Shown: positions 45,081 through 57,044 of the stretch, in pieces | How positions within the stretch are numbered: the stretch's first letter is position 1 | Layout: the number at the start of each line of letters is the position of its first letter | NCBI GenBank assembly: GCA_039090855.1 | Contig: CM077005.1 | Span: 19,383,921-19,447,920 of the forward strand | DNA length: 64,000 bases | DNA from: Macrothele yani | Taxonomy: Eukaryota > Arthropoda > Arachnida > Araneae > Macrothelidae | Direction of reading: 5' to 3' | The notes under the pieces: model-generated | What the model was told of the DNA's origin: nothing | Database searches by the model: none | Seen by the model: the letters and a program-made list of their open reading frames with translations, nothing else | Program-made: the position numbers and the translations under genes

Positions 45081-46340
45081 TCTGACTCCGAACACTCTAC
45101 TAACCGAAAGCCGGTCCTCGGGTTGTATATATACTGCTCTGTGAATTTCTCCTGCGCCACCGTTCGGTTTTCAGGCGCGCTCATTTCCCAAGGCTGGGGG
45201 TGGTCATAATTTAATGGCTCATCAGTGTATATCAATGGACGCCATCATATCCACTTGTCTGTCAACGCCATTGCAGCCTCCTGACTAGGAGACATTGTTC
45301 GGTACAAGAGATAGACAATATGCTGCAGAACAGATTCAAGTGAAATAACGACCCGCCTGTAAAACTGTCTCACTAGGAGTTAAGCGCGGTGATTAGGTTT
45401 CTCTGAGTGCGGGAAATGCTGGCAGCGGTAATCCATCTTCAATTGCAAGAAGTTTATGATCCTCAAGTATCAGCATTCGGAGCTTGTCTGAATGGTGTTC
45501 AACATTCGCGTCCTTGCCCCAACAACCGACAGCAGCGTGGAGTATGTGGATGGCGGCTCTGGTGCCAAAAGACAGACGGGTGAGTTTGATGTAGATGCTT
45601 CTTTCGGGACTGCGCGTCACATATCGTTCAACCTATCCACCGCGTGTATCTCCGAGTGAACGTATTTCTAGTTAGGTCGTCATTTTCGCTTGACTCTGTT
45701 CTCCTGTACGTTGTATTTTTTATTCAAACTCGTGTGGCGAACAACGCCCCTGTAATCAGTAGAGGTGGGCGTAACAGTAATTTTCTCGTCACAGTCGGAG
45801 CCCCACGGAAGTAACAGTGGCAAAATCACCGTTTACGACAACTGTGACGAATCTAAAGAATCTGGAACTGCTAGTTCACCGTCTTACTTGTGACAGTGAC
45901 AAAATCACTGTTTACGATAGGGGTGACGAAGCAGTAAGGGAGCGGCGAGTCATAGTCTCGCCTGTAACAGTGACAGAATCACTGTTACAATTGGCTCGCT
46001 TTGTATTCTTTATTTACAAGCGAACGCACAACGAAAGCCAAAACAAAAACCGTCTTGAGCTTGGAAAAAAGGGGAGACAAACCCCCCCCCCCCCAGAGCA
46101 CTAGCGACCTCTATAATGTTTCAACAAAAAAAGAAACAATTTGTTTAGGCATGGTGACATGGTCATCAAAATTGTGCCATAGTAACAGTGATTTTGGAGC
46201 GTAAGCATTGCTGGGACACTGCTAACGGTGACATTCTTGTCAGTGAATTTGGAACTGTTGTTACTGGTCGGAACGGTTATAGTGAATTTTTAGTAACCGT
46301 GACACAGTGACGTGATTACCTACAAAAACTCTACAATAGA
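45081..46340. repeat. Region of dispersed GTAACAGTGAC-type motifs
   Basis: GTAACAGTG(A/G)C and its complement recur at about 45811, 45893, 45965, 45979, 46182 and 46300. The pair at 45964-45988 forms a 10-bp-stem hairpin (GTAACAGTGA...TCACTGTTAC). A C-run is at 46082-46094. No gene recognised. Confidence 0.55.
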
Positions 46341-46409
46341 GTGCAATGGCGTTTGGAGACGCCAATCTGCCGTGAAGGTCATCGGAAGTTATTTGTTGAT
46401 CAACCCCTT

Positions 46410-46590
46410 ACCTGTATGCAATATGCATATCATCCATTCTCAATCCACTGCTGGATGAGACGTCTCTTCTTTTCTGTTCCTTGGTATCCGATCTGGTGTT
46501 TCCATTATCCACCGATGGTCAGTTCTAGAAATAGAAACACGTCCAGAGAATTGCCACTTGAGGGTCTTTACTGTTATGATGTCATGAACT
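46410..46590 (-). mobile_element. RTE LINE short fragment
   Basis: Minus strand: TVKTLKWQFSGRVSISRTDH and RWIMETPDRIPRNRKE match the VKSLKWQWAGHTARRTDH / RWTAEILDWIPRDRKR region of the main copy, then the 3' end (SSSGLRMDD-like) follows. More diverged than the other fragments. Confidence 0.7.
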
Positions 46591-48807
46591 GTTGTCATCG
46601 GGTGTGTGTACGGGAAAAGGATATATAATCAAGTCGCGCCCCGCCGCTTCGTAAACGAACTCCGAATGATAATGATGTGGAACCAACGAGATTGATGTAA
46701 ATGCTAGGGGAGTTAACTTCGTCAGCGCCTAGGACTGTAGCCAGGAGACCCCCCCCTCCTAGAAGATGGACGTGGTAAATTCTTTGAGCTTTTATGAAAA
46801 TGTTCCTTGTATTTAAATCTATGCATCAGTGCCTCATTTATTCGTGTATTGAACATTTTCGAAAAAGCAAAGCTGAAATGATACGGCAAAAACGATGGGT
46901 AACTCAGGATAAATTATTTATCGGGGTGAATCAGTTGGAACAGCTGCTCCAATGATTCTCAACCACACAGGCTTGTTAATGTAAAGAGTAAGAGAAGAGA
47001 GAATGACCCCTCCCCCTTTTTTTCCGATGAAACATGAAATGTAGAACATAAACATCCCCCCCCCCCAAATAATAAAAGGAAAAGAATTCGTAGGCAGTAG
47101 GGTAAAACTATGTTTGTCACTTGGTAAGTATATAACTGTGAGATGCTAAGCTTCTCTTAGGAAACATTTTTGTAGTTAATTTCTTGCAAATGTCGAGGGT
47201 CGAGTATGTGGGGATAACTAAATGTTTATCCCTCTGAGTGTTGGAAAATAATGCTAAAGGGAAATCCTTGTGTGCGAGAGAGAGAGAGATGTCAATTTCT
47301 TCCCATTCGTCGCTTTTGGGGGTCAGTAGAAGTGGTTTTACGATGCATGTCTGTAAGCGAAAAGGTGTTTGTCGACGTGAATCTAAGGGCTTTTGGTTTT
47401 TGAGTGGAAAGTGGAGTAGGCTTGGCTGTTTACCGCGGTAAAAGGAGGTTGTCTTCGAATACCAGCGAAGCAGAATGCGTGATAAAAGATGGAGAAAACA
47501 ATGTATTCGTACGGTCCTTAAAAGTCCTTAAGAACTCCTTATTTTTGATTTCCATTTCTCAGGCCCTTGAAAAGTCCTTATTTTTTAAAACAAGTGCTTT
47601 GTTTTTCCCCCGTCTTGTTTTTCCATTGCAGTAATGGGCATCGCAACCCTGACCCCCCCCCCCCCCCCTTTTTTTTTTTTGTTTCTGTGTCTGTAAATAT
47701 GCTAACCCGTTCACCAAGGGAGATAATCCCCTGGAATGTTCTTAGAAATTATCTTCCTTCACCTCCCTCCCCCCGACTTTTCTCATTGCAGCCTGCACCT
47801 TGTGTGACCTTACCAGTGGGATCAACATCTGCGTTGTGCGTCATTTCAAGGGTCAGAGGGTGAAAGGGGTCTGTTTGACTTCTTCACAATTTAATTATGG
47901 TGTCAGTTGTCTCGTGGTCTGATCTATCTAGTGTCGACTGCTCTACTCAGCTCACCTTGCTTCATTGTCGCTGTGTCTCTTGTTTGTCCTTTTTTTTTTC
48001 GGCGTGTATTTCATTTTGCTTTTTGCATGCAAAGTAGTTTATATTTGGGGCAAAATGCCTGTTAAATGGCCACTAGCGCTGTTTAATCTCCTACATATGT
48101 ATATATACATACACACCTGGTGTTATTCCAATGACGCAAAATATCAATTGGAGTGTAAGTCCTTACTTTTTTTCCACAGAAAAGGGTATGAACCCTGTGT
48201 AACCGAAGAAGTATAGTAGAAAGAGTCAAAATACGACATCAATAACTGATCGATGTTATTACGCGGATCCACGGAAAGGGATGGAAGTAGCAAACTAAAA
48301 AATTAAATAGTTTATCGTGGTTGAGACGCAGATTCCTTATTGTTGGATAAAGTAAATTCAGAGAATGTGATTATTACTATTTTTTTTTAATATATATTTC
48401 AAGAGTTCAGTTTTCTTCCATTCCCTCGTTTTTTTATATTTTGTGTTTTATTTTATTGTTTTTACTTTTTGGCGTGGAGAAATTATTCGATGGCCATGAC
48501 AGCGCCCCTAGCGGCAAATTCAGCTCCCTGTACACCGGAAATATAATAAATAGGAGCAAAAATGTTACGTTACTTCTGAACTTGGAGAGCGTCTGCCACT
48601 AATCGGTGATTAAAAAAAAAAAAAATGTCGTGGTTAATGGGGCGAATTTTGGCTTTTCACCGAGGAGGCAAGTGCAGGAAGAACCCTTCGTGACGTGCGA
48701 AATCCTATTACCGATGAAAAGGCAGCGCTGTTGTGGAAGTGTGATATAGGCACGCGATATTGCTTAACAACCCTTAAAGTTGCCCCGTACACGTTAGCTT
48801 GCCTTTG
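46591..48807. other. No gene recognised; simple-sequence tracts
   Basis: C-runs at about 47055 and 47652-47667, T-run at 47668-47682, GAGA tract at 47277-47289. Short open frames only. Confidence 0.45.
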
Positions 48808-48818
48808 CCAAAATGTTT

Positions 48819-49043
48819 TTTTTTTTTTTTTTTTTTTTTGAGGTTTAACGACCTTCGTGCGCAACTCAATGGGCTATAAGCAGTCGCCCGTCCCTAATTT
48901 AGGGTCACTGGTTCCAGGGAAGGGAGAGAGCCAGTGCCGTAAGACAAACACAACATCCATGCCTGACCGGGATTCGAACCCGGACCTCTTACGGACGAAT
49001 GATCAGAGGCCAGCGCCCAAGACCACTGCGCCACCGGGGCTGC
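48819..49043 (-). mobile_element. tRNA-derived SINE (family A), copy 1, with 11-bp target duplication
   Basis: On the minus strand: CCCCGGTGGCGCAGTGG (box A), then GTCCGGGTTCGAATCCCGG (box B), a body through GGCACTGGCTCTCTCCCTTC and AGGTCGTTAAACCTC, and a poly(A) tail (T-run at 48817-48839). CCAAAATGTTT flanks it at 48808-48818 and 49044-49054. Confidence 0.9.
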
Positions 49044-49054
49044 CCAAAATGTTT

Positions 49055-49406
49055 ACTCACTGGGATATTTTAGAGGAAGTTTTACGGGTCGATATCATAG
49101 CGGTGGGGAAATGGGTTGTAGGCACTAAAAAACAAACGTGTCAAATACTCGCTTTGGTTGTAGGTAACTTGCAGCTAAATACTCCACTTTAATCCTTATA
49201 GATTAAAGACCCGGGAGCAGAATTTTTGTAAAGGTGTGCAGACTGTTTTTCTATTTTCTTACCATTAATTGTTTTTAAGATTTCTTTAAATTTTAAAACA
49301 AAGGAAGGGAAAATTCCACGCGTTTTAAACGTTAGCTTACGTTTTAGACACAATAAAGCTCTAATCGATAGATCACGCAGACAACTCTTCTTTCTCTCCC
49401 CCATTT
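49055..49406. other. No gene recognised between two SINEs
   Basis: Unremarkable sequence separating the two family A SINEs. Confidence 0.45.
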
Positions 49407-49418
49407 TATTTTAGCTTT

Positions 49419-49604
49419 TTTTTTTTTTTTTTTTTTGATTGGAGGTTTAACGACTACCGTGAGCAACTTAATGGGCTACAAGCAGTCGCCCGTCCCTAAT
49501 TTTGGGTCACTGGTTCCAGGGAAGGGAGAGAGCCAGTGCCGTAAGACCCCTTTCGGACGAATGATCAGAGGCCATCGCTTAGACCACTGCGCCACCGGGG
49601 CGAC
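49419..49604 (-). mobile_element. tRNA-derived SINE (family A), copy 2, box B deleted
   Basis: Same orientation and order as copy 1, but about 45 bp around box B is missing, so it could not be transcribed by Pol III normally. TATTTTAGCTTT (12 bp) flanks it at 49407-49418 and 49605-49616, and a T-run marks the tail. Confidence 0.88.
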
Positions 49605-49616
49605 TATTTTAGCTTT

Positions 49617-50493
49617 CATTCTTCCTTGTTTTTCAAACAGATAACATAATGCGATATATTTGTAGTTCTTGAGCTTTGAATCTTGGAAGCGATTTTTTCA
49701 GGCATTTTCAACGCACCACGCACGTTTGATGTGGCATTTCGGAAGCTAATGGTCGCAATTCCCCCCCCCCCCTTTAGGAGCTGTATTTTTTAAGCCGTTT
49801 TCTCTGTTTTCGCGGCCGTCGGCATTCCGTAACTTGACGTCGCAACTTTTTCTTCTTCAAAAATCATATTTAGACATTTTTATTGTTTGTTTTTCATGGT
49901 CGCATTATGAGGCATTCCGGAAGTTGATATTCCCAATTTTGCCTCTTTTTTGGCTTCCAGTAGCTTCGTTTCAGTTAGATCAATAATGTTTTTTTTTTTT
50001 TTTTTTTACAAAATCCATATTTGTTAAGCGTTTGCAACATTCCCATCCGTTTCCGCGGTCGTGCGGCATTTCGGAAGTTGACGATCACATTTTTTTTTAC
50101 TTCCAGATGGCTTTATCTTGGATTTTTTGTTACTAAAACCATATTTTTACGCAATTTTTAACGCCCCCTGCTTCGCTTCCAAGGCTGTATTACGCAGTAT
50201 TCCACAAGCTGACGGTCGCAATTTTTTTTCTTAGTCATCTTCTTCCAAATAGTTTCATCTCACATTGATGAGGTGAAAAGGTTTTTTTTTTTTTTCTTTC
50301 ACAAGAACCCTTGCCATTTTTCTGAATTTAAGTTTAATGGATTTAATTATATCAATGAAAATGCTCCGATCACATTTTGATAAATTCACAAAAATTTTCT
50401 TAAAACTGTGGTCAGTTCACAAATTGGGTTTCAAATAAAGATCTTACAAATGGATTACTGTTTTCCAAACAAGTTAAATGTGGCAAAATGAAA
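49617..50493. repeat. Degenerate repeats of GGCATTCCGGAAGTTGA-like units
   Basis: Words like GTGGCATTTCGGAAGCTAA, GAGGCATTCCGGAAGTTGA, GCGGCATTTCGGAAGTTGAC and CAGTATTCCACAAGCTGACG recur near 49730, 49910, 50066 and 50195, a loose period of about 140-180 bp. No gene. Confidence 0.6.
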
Positions 50494-51490
50494 CAGTTGT
50501 AAATGCGACCGGGGTTGAAATGGTAGTAAATGCGACCGACTTAACGCAGAGGGATGGGGAAAGAAAGAAGGGAGGTCAGATTGGGGTGGGGGAAGAGTTT
50601 CTGACGATGCGGTGTGACGAAACGGGTAGTATCTGCGACCTCCACGCCAAATACGGAAACGCGTTTCCTCTACATCGTAAAAGAAGTTGCTTTGTACCAA
50701 AGTACCAACTTCAGTTTGAACGCGACAGAACTTCAGTGTTTTGAACGCGTGTCTGGGGACTTGGGGTTTCTCCCACATGAATTTTAGATTTCCAGAAAAT
50801 ATTAACATGGCTTTGATTCATTTGCCATTTTTAATAATAGCTTATTTATGATCTTGATTTTATTACAACCACATAATAACAAGTGGTTAGGAAATGTAGA
50901 AAATATCATTCCCCAGAAAACATTTCCTACATTCTTGAATTACTCTTTTGATTCCTCATAGATTGTTTTACACGTATCCGGAATTATTATTCCTAAAAAT
51001 TCTGCAGAAATAGTTGTTGTGTAAATTTCAGATCTTCATACGAACGCTCAGTATTGGACTGGCGATCCATAAACAACTCTATAAGCAGATTTTTTGCGGC
51101 TCACTCTTTGCAAAAAATATCCAAGTGCCCCAAACCTAAAATTAGGGCACCATTTTTTGTTTAATAGTCTTTTTAGCAAAAGTCTAATAATTATTGTATT
51201 GTTTGTATTTACAAAATAAGCTTATTTCTAACTTCTCCATGTTTCAGAGCGAATCTCTGCATTTCGTATAACAAACTACAAACGTAATTCGCTCGGCGCT
51301 GAACCAACCTCCCATCTGACCTTTCTTCTTTCTTTCCCCACCCCTCGGTGTGATGATTAAGCCAGTCGTATTTGCTGTTGGAAGACCCCAAGTGGTTGAT
51401 ACCTAATCTCCCCACCCTGCCTCCCATCCTTTGTTCCAAACTCCTCTTTGCCCCTGCCGGTCGCATTTGCTACCATTTCAACCCTGATAT
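50494..51490. repeat. Inverted repeats sharing TGCGACCGGGGTTGAAA-type ends
   Basis: GGTTGAAATGGTAGTAAATG then CGACCG at 50513-50541 is present inverted at about 51455-51483. Further inside, GGATGGGGAAAGAAAGAAGG (50549) has an inverted partner near 51330. Possible miniature element related to the transposase fragment at 61.1 kb, which carries the same GCGACCGGGGTTGAAA word. Confidence 0.6.
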
Positions 51491-52600
51491 CATACAGGGC
51501 TGTGTCGCATATGGGACGACATCCGCAAAATTATTGTTGTTTACAAAGTTGACATAATCCATACCCTCCCCAACTCCGTCACCTAAATAATCACCTGGTG
51601 AGGTCCCTAGTACAACATAATTGCTGCAGGAAATAGTAAGAGCAGAGCAGAAGTCTATCAGGCAAAATATCATTCGAAGGAAAGAGTTAAAGTTTAATCA
51701 ATTAACTAAATGCAAATTAAAAAAAATATGGATTTCAAATAATATTCCTTTATACTTTCTGACCATTATTTTTAAAAATCCAAAAGCATTTAAATGATAA
51801 TGTTTAAGTTCTGAATTTAATAAAATTGTTAAGTTTCTTCTGCATTTTTTTTTGTCAAGGAAAAGCTAGTTTGACTATTGCAACTAAATACTAATTTGCA
51901 CTATTAGCTATATCTCAAATTGACTCATTTTTTAAAATGTCTCTTTGTTGCAGTGCAGAACAACAAATTTTATGAGAAAATTAACATTTAGACATCCGTT
52001 TATCAGACAATTTTTAGGTTTTCCTTTCTGTGTTGCAGTCTTCTGAAAAAGATTCTTCTCCTGGGGTTAAAGATTATGTTGAAATAAAAATACGTAACCA
52101 TTAATATTAAAGATCATGTTCAAACAAGCTATGCGTTTCTTGCTAGCTGAACTTATATTTCCATTAAGGTAAGTCGGTATAATTACTTCAGATTTTTACA
52201 TTGATGATTATTATTAATAAATATTAGACCAAATCACTATGGAACATATAAATTTATATGATTTTAGTTTTAGCTGTAATTAACAAAATATAATGAAAAT
52301 TTTCCAAAAGTGATTCTTGGAGAAAAGGGCACACTAACTCCTACAGAAAAGATTTCAGATAATGGATATAAAGATTCTGCACAGTGGACATCGGGGGAAA
52401 TCTTTAGAGGGCGGCTGAGCAGATGAGGACGCATTTTCCTACGAAACGAACCGTCTTGACAGCAGAAGTTGAAAGTGTAACGTACTGACATTTCATCATA
52501 TTTGATCTCTACGAAGTAATATAAACGAACTTTCCTAACCTTAGACAAAGTAAATGAATGGTTTGAAATTCAAAAAGAACTGACCGTGTGATTGTTCCTT
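51491..52600. other. No gene recognised
   Basis: AT-rich. The minus frame 52270-52548 is open for 92 residues without family resemblance. Confidence 0.4.
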
Positions 52601-52604
52601 CTTT

Positions 52605-52985
52605 GCTTAGAGGTGCTGTTAACCGATACAGGCATCTGTCTAAAAATTAGGTTTAATGGAACGTTGCCATAATTTTTTTGAGGAGACAGACCGTGAGTCA
52701 TTGGTCGCGGGAAATCGAACTACAGCGGAAACTCAACTGAGTCATTTCTTCATTGTCTTGTCTGACCGAGAGATAAAGACCCCCCCCCGTGTTCCTTGGT
52801 TTACTTAGATGTGCTGTTATCTGATGCACGCATCTTTCTAAAGGTCAAGTTTGATCGAACGTTATCATCTAGTTTTCGACGAGGCAGACCATGAGTCATT
52901 GGTGGCGGGAACCGGGTACTACGGAAACTCAACTGATTCGTTTCCTTTTCTTAAAACCAATCTTGTCTTACCAAGAGATAAGGAG
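52605..52985. repeat. Two-copy tandem repeat, period about 190 bp
   Basis: GCTGTTAACCGATACAGGCA...GACCGTGAGTCATTGGTCGC...GGAAACTCAACTGAGTC at 52614 recurs as GCTGTTATCTGATGCACGCA...GACCATGAGTCATTGGTGGC...GGAAACTCAACTGATTC at 52813. Confidence 0.8.
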
Positions 52986-53491
52986 GCAATGCACGAGTTT
53001 GTTTTCTTTGTCCTATATATAGTATTTATGAAATACAATTTAATCATTTCCGTTTCTGTATTTATTGATCAAATCAAATTTGAACGTATCTTATCTCCGG
53101 GGAATAAATTTGTTGATCCCCGAGTTCCCACACATGGGAAAAAGTCTATCCAGTGTCTTGAAGCAGTGTCTTTTCATTTCACGGTCCGATTTCTTAGCCA
53201 TTTCATAATAATATTCTAAATTTGTTGGTCCTCTTTAGATTATATATGCAATATTCAAAGTCGTCGGGTTCTGCCTGTTTTGGCTTCTTAAAAATGGCCT
53301 CAATGGAAATATTTTATTTGATTACTGGGTATCCAATCAAAGATTGACGCGGGATTTCCACGGCTGAATTCTTAATCTCTCTTGAAAATGCGCAAAGTTA
53401 TTTCGGTGTCCTCACGTTTCCCCTATTATCGCTTCCCCTAATCGGATGGTTCATTGAGGCCCATTTTCCCTATGTATACATATCTTTCCGG

Positions 53492-56400
53492 TATGAGGAA
53501 AGAATGCCCACGGAAAAAACGCCCACTTTTCGAAAGTAGGAAAACACGCCCACGGAAAAATCGCCCACAGACAAAATGCTCACGGGAAAAATATGTGATC
53601 GACTGATAAGTTTATATGTCTGTTATAAACGGTGTTCGGACAACTGGTCACAGACTGCTGGCCAAAAAACCGTTAGGGGTCATATAAAATTGCGGTTTCT
53701 TGGCCACCTCACCTACATAACGAAAATGGGTGTAGGAGAATTGGCCACAGGACAACTGGCCACAAAAGTTCAAGGGTGGCGGGGGGGGGGGGGGGTTGTA
53801 AGTATTATCGATTTTTGGCCTACATTGAGAATTGAATTAGGAACTCCAAACAAATTTCGAGAAAACGTTCTATGTAAGCCAAGCGAGAATTACAGCATAA
53901 TTCATGTATGTTCGGAAAAGGACCCTAAGGTGGGATTTTTTGATAACGCTGCACTTTTACGTAGGTACTAAATATTTACATAACATGTCAAGTTTGCAAT
54001 ATTTTTCTTTTACTTAATTAATTCACAGGCGAAGAAAAAAGTGTTGAATAGGCTTAGGCCTACGGCCTATTAATTAATGTATGGATTGAATGTATGGTGC
54101 ATAAGTAGAAGCGCAATATTATTGACAATTAATACAGACATTTGACGTGGAATAGGAATAGCTGTTATGCAGTGGAAGCATATCCGGCGCGTAACTGGAA
54201 GACCCTGAGTTCGATTCCTGGTGGCGGCCACTGAGAATTTTTCCGTGACTCACTTATAAACGTGGAAAGAGCGATGACTTCTGTTTGATTATTGACAATA
54301 CTTGTTATGTAAATTTTACGAATATGGGAATGACGGAACGAAAACTTTTAGGAGGGCCTAAACGTTAGTCCTAATATTATTTTCTGCCTCAGTAATATCG
54401 CAATATTAATAATTTGATGTGTTACGCAAACGTTATGAATATAACATCGTTAGAATAAAAACTGTTAAATAGGCCAAGGCCTAGGACTTATGACTTAAGG
54501 GCCGCGGGTGGCCTAGTGAAGAACCAAATAAGATTGTTAACTTTCAACTTACTACTGTAGAGTAGCTACTTTCTTAAAAAATTCCAGTTCGGCTTTACTG
54601 TAATAAATTTGTGACTATTCTTATTTTTTAAAGTAAGGTCTTAATTTTTATAAAACCATGCATTTTTGTTATTTAACTATATCAATTAAAAGGGAAATAA
54701 TTAAAAGTCAGATTATTTTATTTATAAATACTTTTAAAGTATAATGCATTTAATTGTAAAAGCGATTTTCGTAAAAGGCGCAGTGTACAGATATAACTTT
54801 GTGTAATGTGCTTTCTTACCACTCTTGTCTCTTTTGGAAATCCTCTTTTGTATACGGCGAGCGGAAGGGGGGGGGGGGCATCTGTCTTTCGTCAAAGTGG
54901 TGCTTTGCAGCTGCAACGTTTGCTAGCGACCGCACCCCAAATAACAAGCGATATATTTCATTTAAATTTATCGGTTGGCCACCGGTCGGGGTGTGTCTTC
55001 CCCGTGAGTAGTATAATCTTAAGTTACAGGCATACTTCTTTTCTTCCCAGTGTAAAGAAAAAAATACGCACTCATAGCTTCCTGGGAGTTTTCCAAAGGA
55101 CAACTAAAACAGTTAATTTCTACATGACGGGTGTAGGAGAACTGGCCACAAAAATTTTAAGGGGCCGTATAAAAATAACGTTTTTGACCGCTTCGTGCCC
55201 ACAATCCCCAGAGGTTGGTAATCAGAGTCACATATAGTTTCCGTAATTTCGTCTTTTCTTAATTGCGATAATTAATGTAATTCTTTATAAGAAATGTTTA
55301 TGATCTACATCTGAGCAAAAGATTTAAGGGTTTTCAAACTACAAGTCTGCAAATTATCTGAGCGCATGTGCTGACTCAGGAAACCTGTCGGGGGGGGGGG
55401 GGGGGGGTTAATATCAAAACTGTAAGATTTGAAAAATGTATCGTCCCATCGGGAGATTTTCAGCATTTACAAGCTACAGCTGGACAGATTATTTGAGGGC
55501 ACGTGCCTAATCAGCAAACCTGGGGGGTGGGGTGGTTATATGATAATTGTGAATTATATAGAATTTCTTGTCCGACCCGGAGATTTTCATCATTCACATG
55601 CCTTCAGATAATGTGTCGAGTTGTAGCTGCTATTTGCCGAGAATCTCCCGATCGGACGAGAAATTGTTCATATTTTACACTTTTGGTATTACCCCCTCCC
55701 CCTCTTCGCCGACAGGTTTCCAGAGAGTGACATGGGCTAAGAAAATTTGTCGAGTTGCAGTTTCTAAATGCTGAAGATCTCCAGATCGGAAGAGAAATCT
55801 TGATATTTTACGATTTTGGTATTACCTCCCCCCCCCCGACTAGTTTCCTGAGGCAGCAGATACCCTCAGATAATTCGACGTGTTGTAGCTTGTAAACGCT
55901 GGAAATCTCCCGATCGGACCAGAAATTTTTTATATTTTAGGTTTTAAGCACCCCCCCCCCTCCCCCGACAAGTTTCCTGGGTTTGCACATACTCTCAGAG
56001 AATTTGTTTAGTTGTAGTTTCTAGAAAAATACCGTAAATAAGAAAATACGAAATTACGGACATTTTATGTATGTCATATAACCAATCTCGGGGAGACGTG
56101 GCCACGGAGCAGCCCAGAACGCAATTTTTATACGGCCCCTTAAAATTTTTGTGGCCAATTCTCCACTTAGTCTTAGCTCCGAAAATCATGGAAATGTCTA
56201 AATTTCTTACTGAAAATGAAATATTAAAAAAAAAATTATGAACAATAGTTGCTGAAGTAGTGGGGAATATAGCCTAGCCACACGAAATTTGTTTATGCAG
56301 AACAATTTTATGGCACTGAAATTGCAATGTGTCCAGTTCTACGTACCCGCCACATGACAACACAAAATGGCACCACATTTTTAATTTTTTGGTCCCTACA

Positions 56401-57033
56401 AAATACATACACAACTTCTGCTGTGAGAATCGCAGTTCATTTTAGGTGTTTAAGTCGTGAGGAGTTGTTGATCCAAAGTGCATGTTGTTCGCAAATATAA
56501 CAAACAGATGTCAGAACTACAGAGGTATTGATGTATAGCAGTTGGCTTGAAGACAACGGTGAATCATTAGTATGTTTTTAAATAAATGTTGCATAAGACT
56601 ACCACTGCTTTCAGGCCAACACCATACAACCTCTACAGTTCATCAGTGCAATCTGAACTTTCCTCTCGTATTTGTAAGGTTTGCAGAAAATATTTTACGC
56701 ATCAAATTATTAATATTGCGGTATTACTCAGGCAGAAAATAATATACGGACTAACGTTTAGGCCCTTCTAAAAGTTTTCATTCCGTCATTCCCATATTCG
56801 CGTTATGTAGGTGAGGTGGCCAAGAAACCGCAATTTTTATATGACCCCTAACGGTTTTTTGGCCAGCAGTCTGTGACCAGTTGTCCGAACACCGTTTATA
56901 ACAGTCATATAAACTTATCAGTCGATCACATATTTTTCCCGTGAGCATTTTGTCTGTGGGCAATTTTTCCGTGGGCGTTTTTTCCTACTTTCGAAAAGTG
57001 GGCGTTTTTTCCGTGGGCATTCTTTCATGCAAT
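53492..57033. mobile_element. 3.5-kb palindromic inverted-repeat element (MULE-like, non-coding)
   Basis: Left terminus 53492-53722 (TATGAGGAAAGAATGCCCAC ... CACCTCACCTACATAACG) is inverted at 56800-57033. Flanks CATATCTTTCCGG (53479-53491) and CATATTTCCGG (57034-57044) suggest an 11-13 bp target duplication with a 2-bp indel. Deeper inverted pairs exist: 54310-54420 with 56700-56799, and a TAGGAGAACTGGCCACAAAA segment at 55130 with 56150. Around 55300-55980 G-rich units on one side become C-rich units on the other, about 150 bp apart. Long termini and a 9-11 bp duplication are MULE-like. No open frame of note. Confidence 0.7.
54170..54290 (+). mobile_element. tRNA-derived SINE (family B) copy
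   Basis: GCAGTGGAAGCATATCCGGC, GAGTTCGATTCCTGGTGGCG, then GAGAATTTTTCCGTGACTCA and GACTTCTGTTTGAT, matching 14382-14512. A family C head fragment (GGGCCGCGGGTGGCCTAGTG) follows at about 54500. Confidence 0.75.
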
Positions 57034-57044
57034 CATATTTCCGG

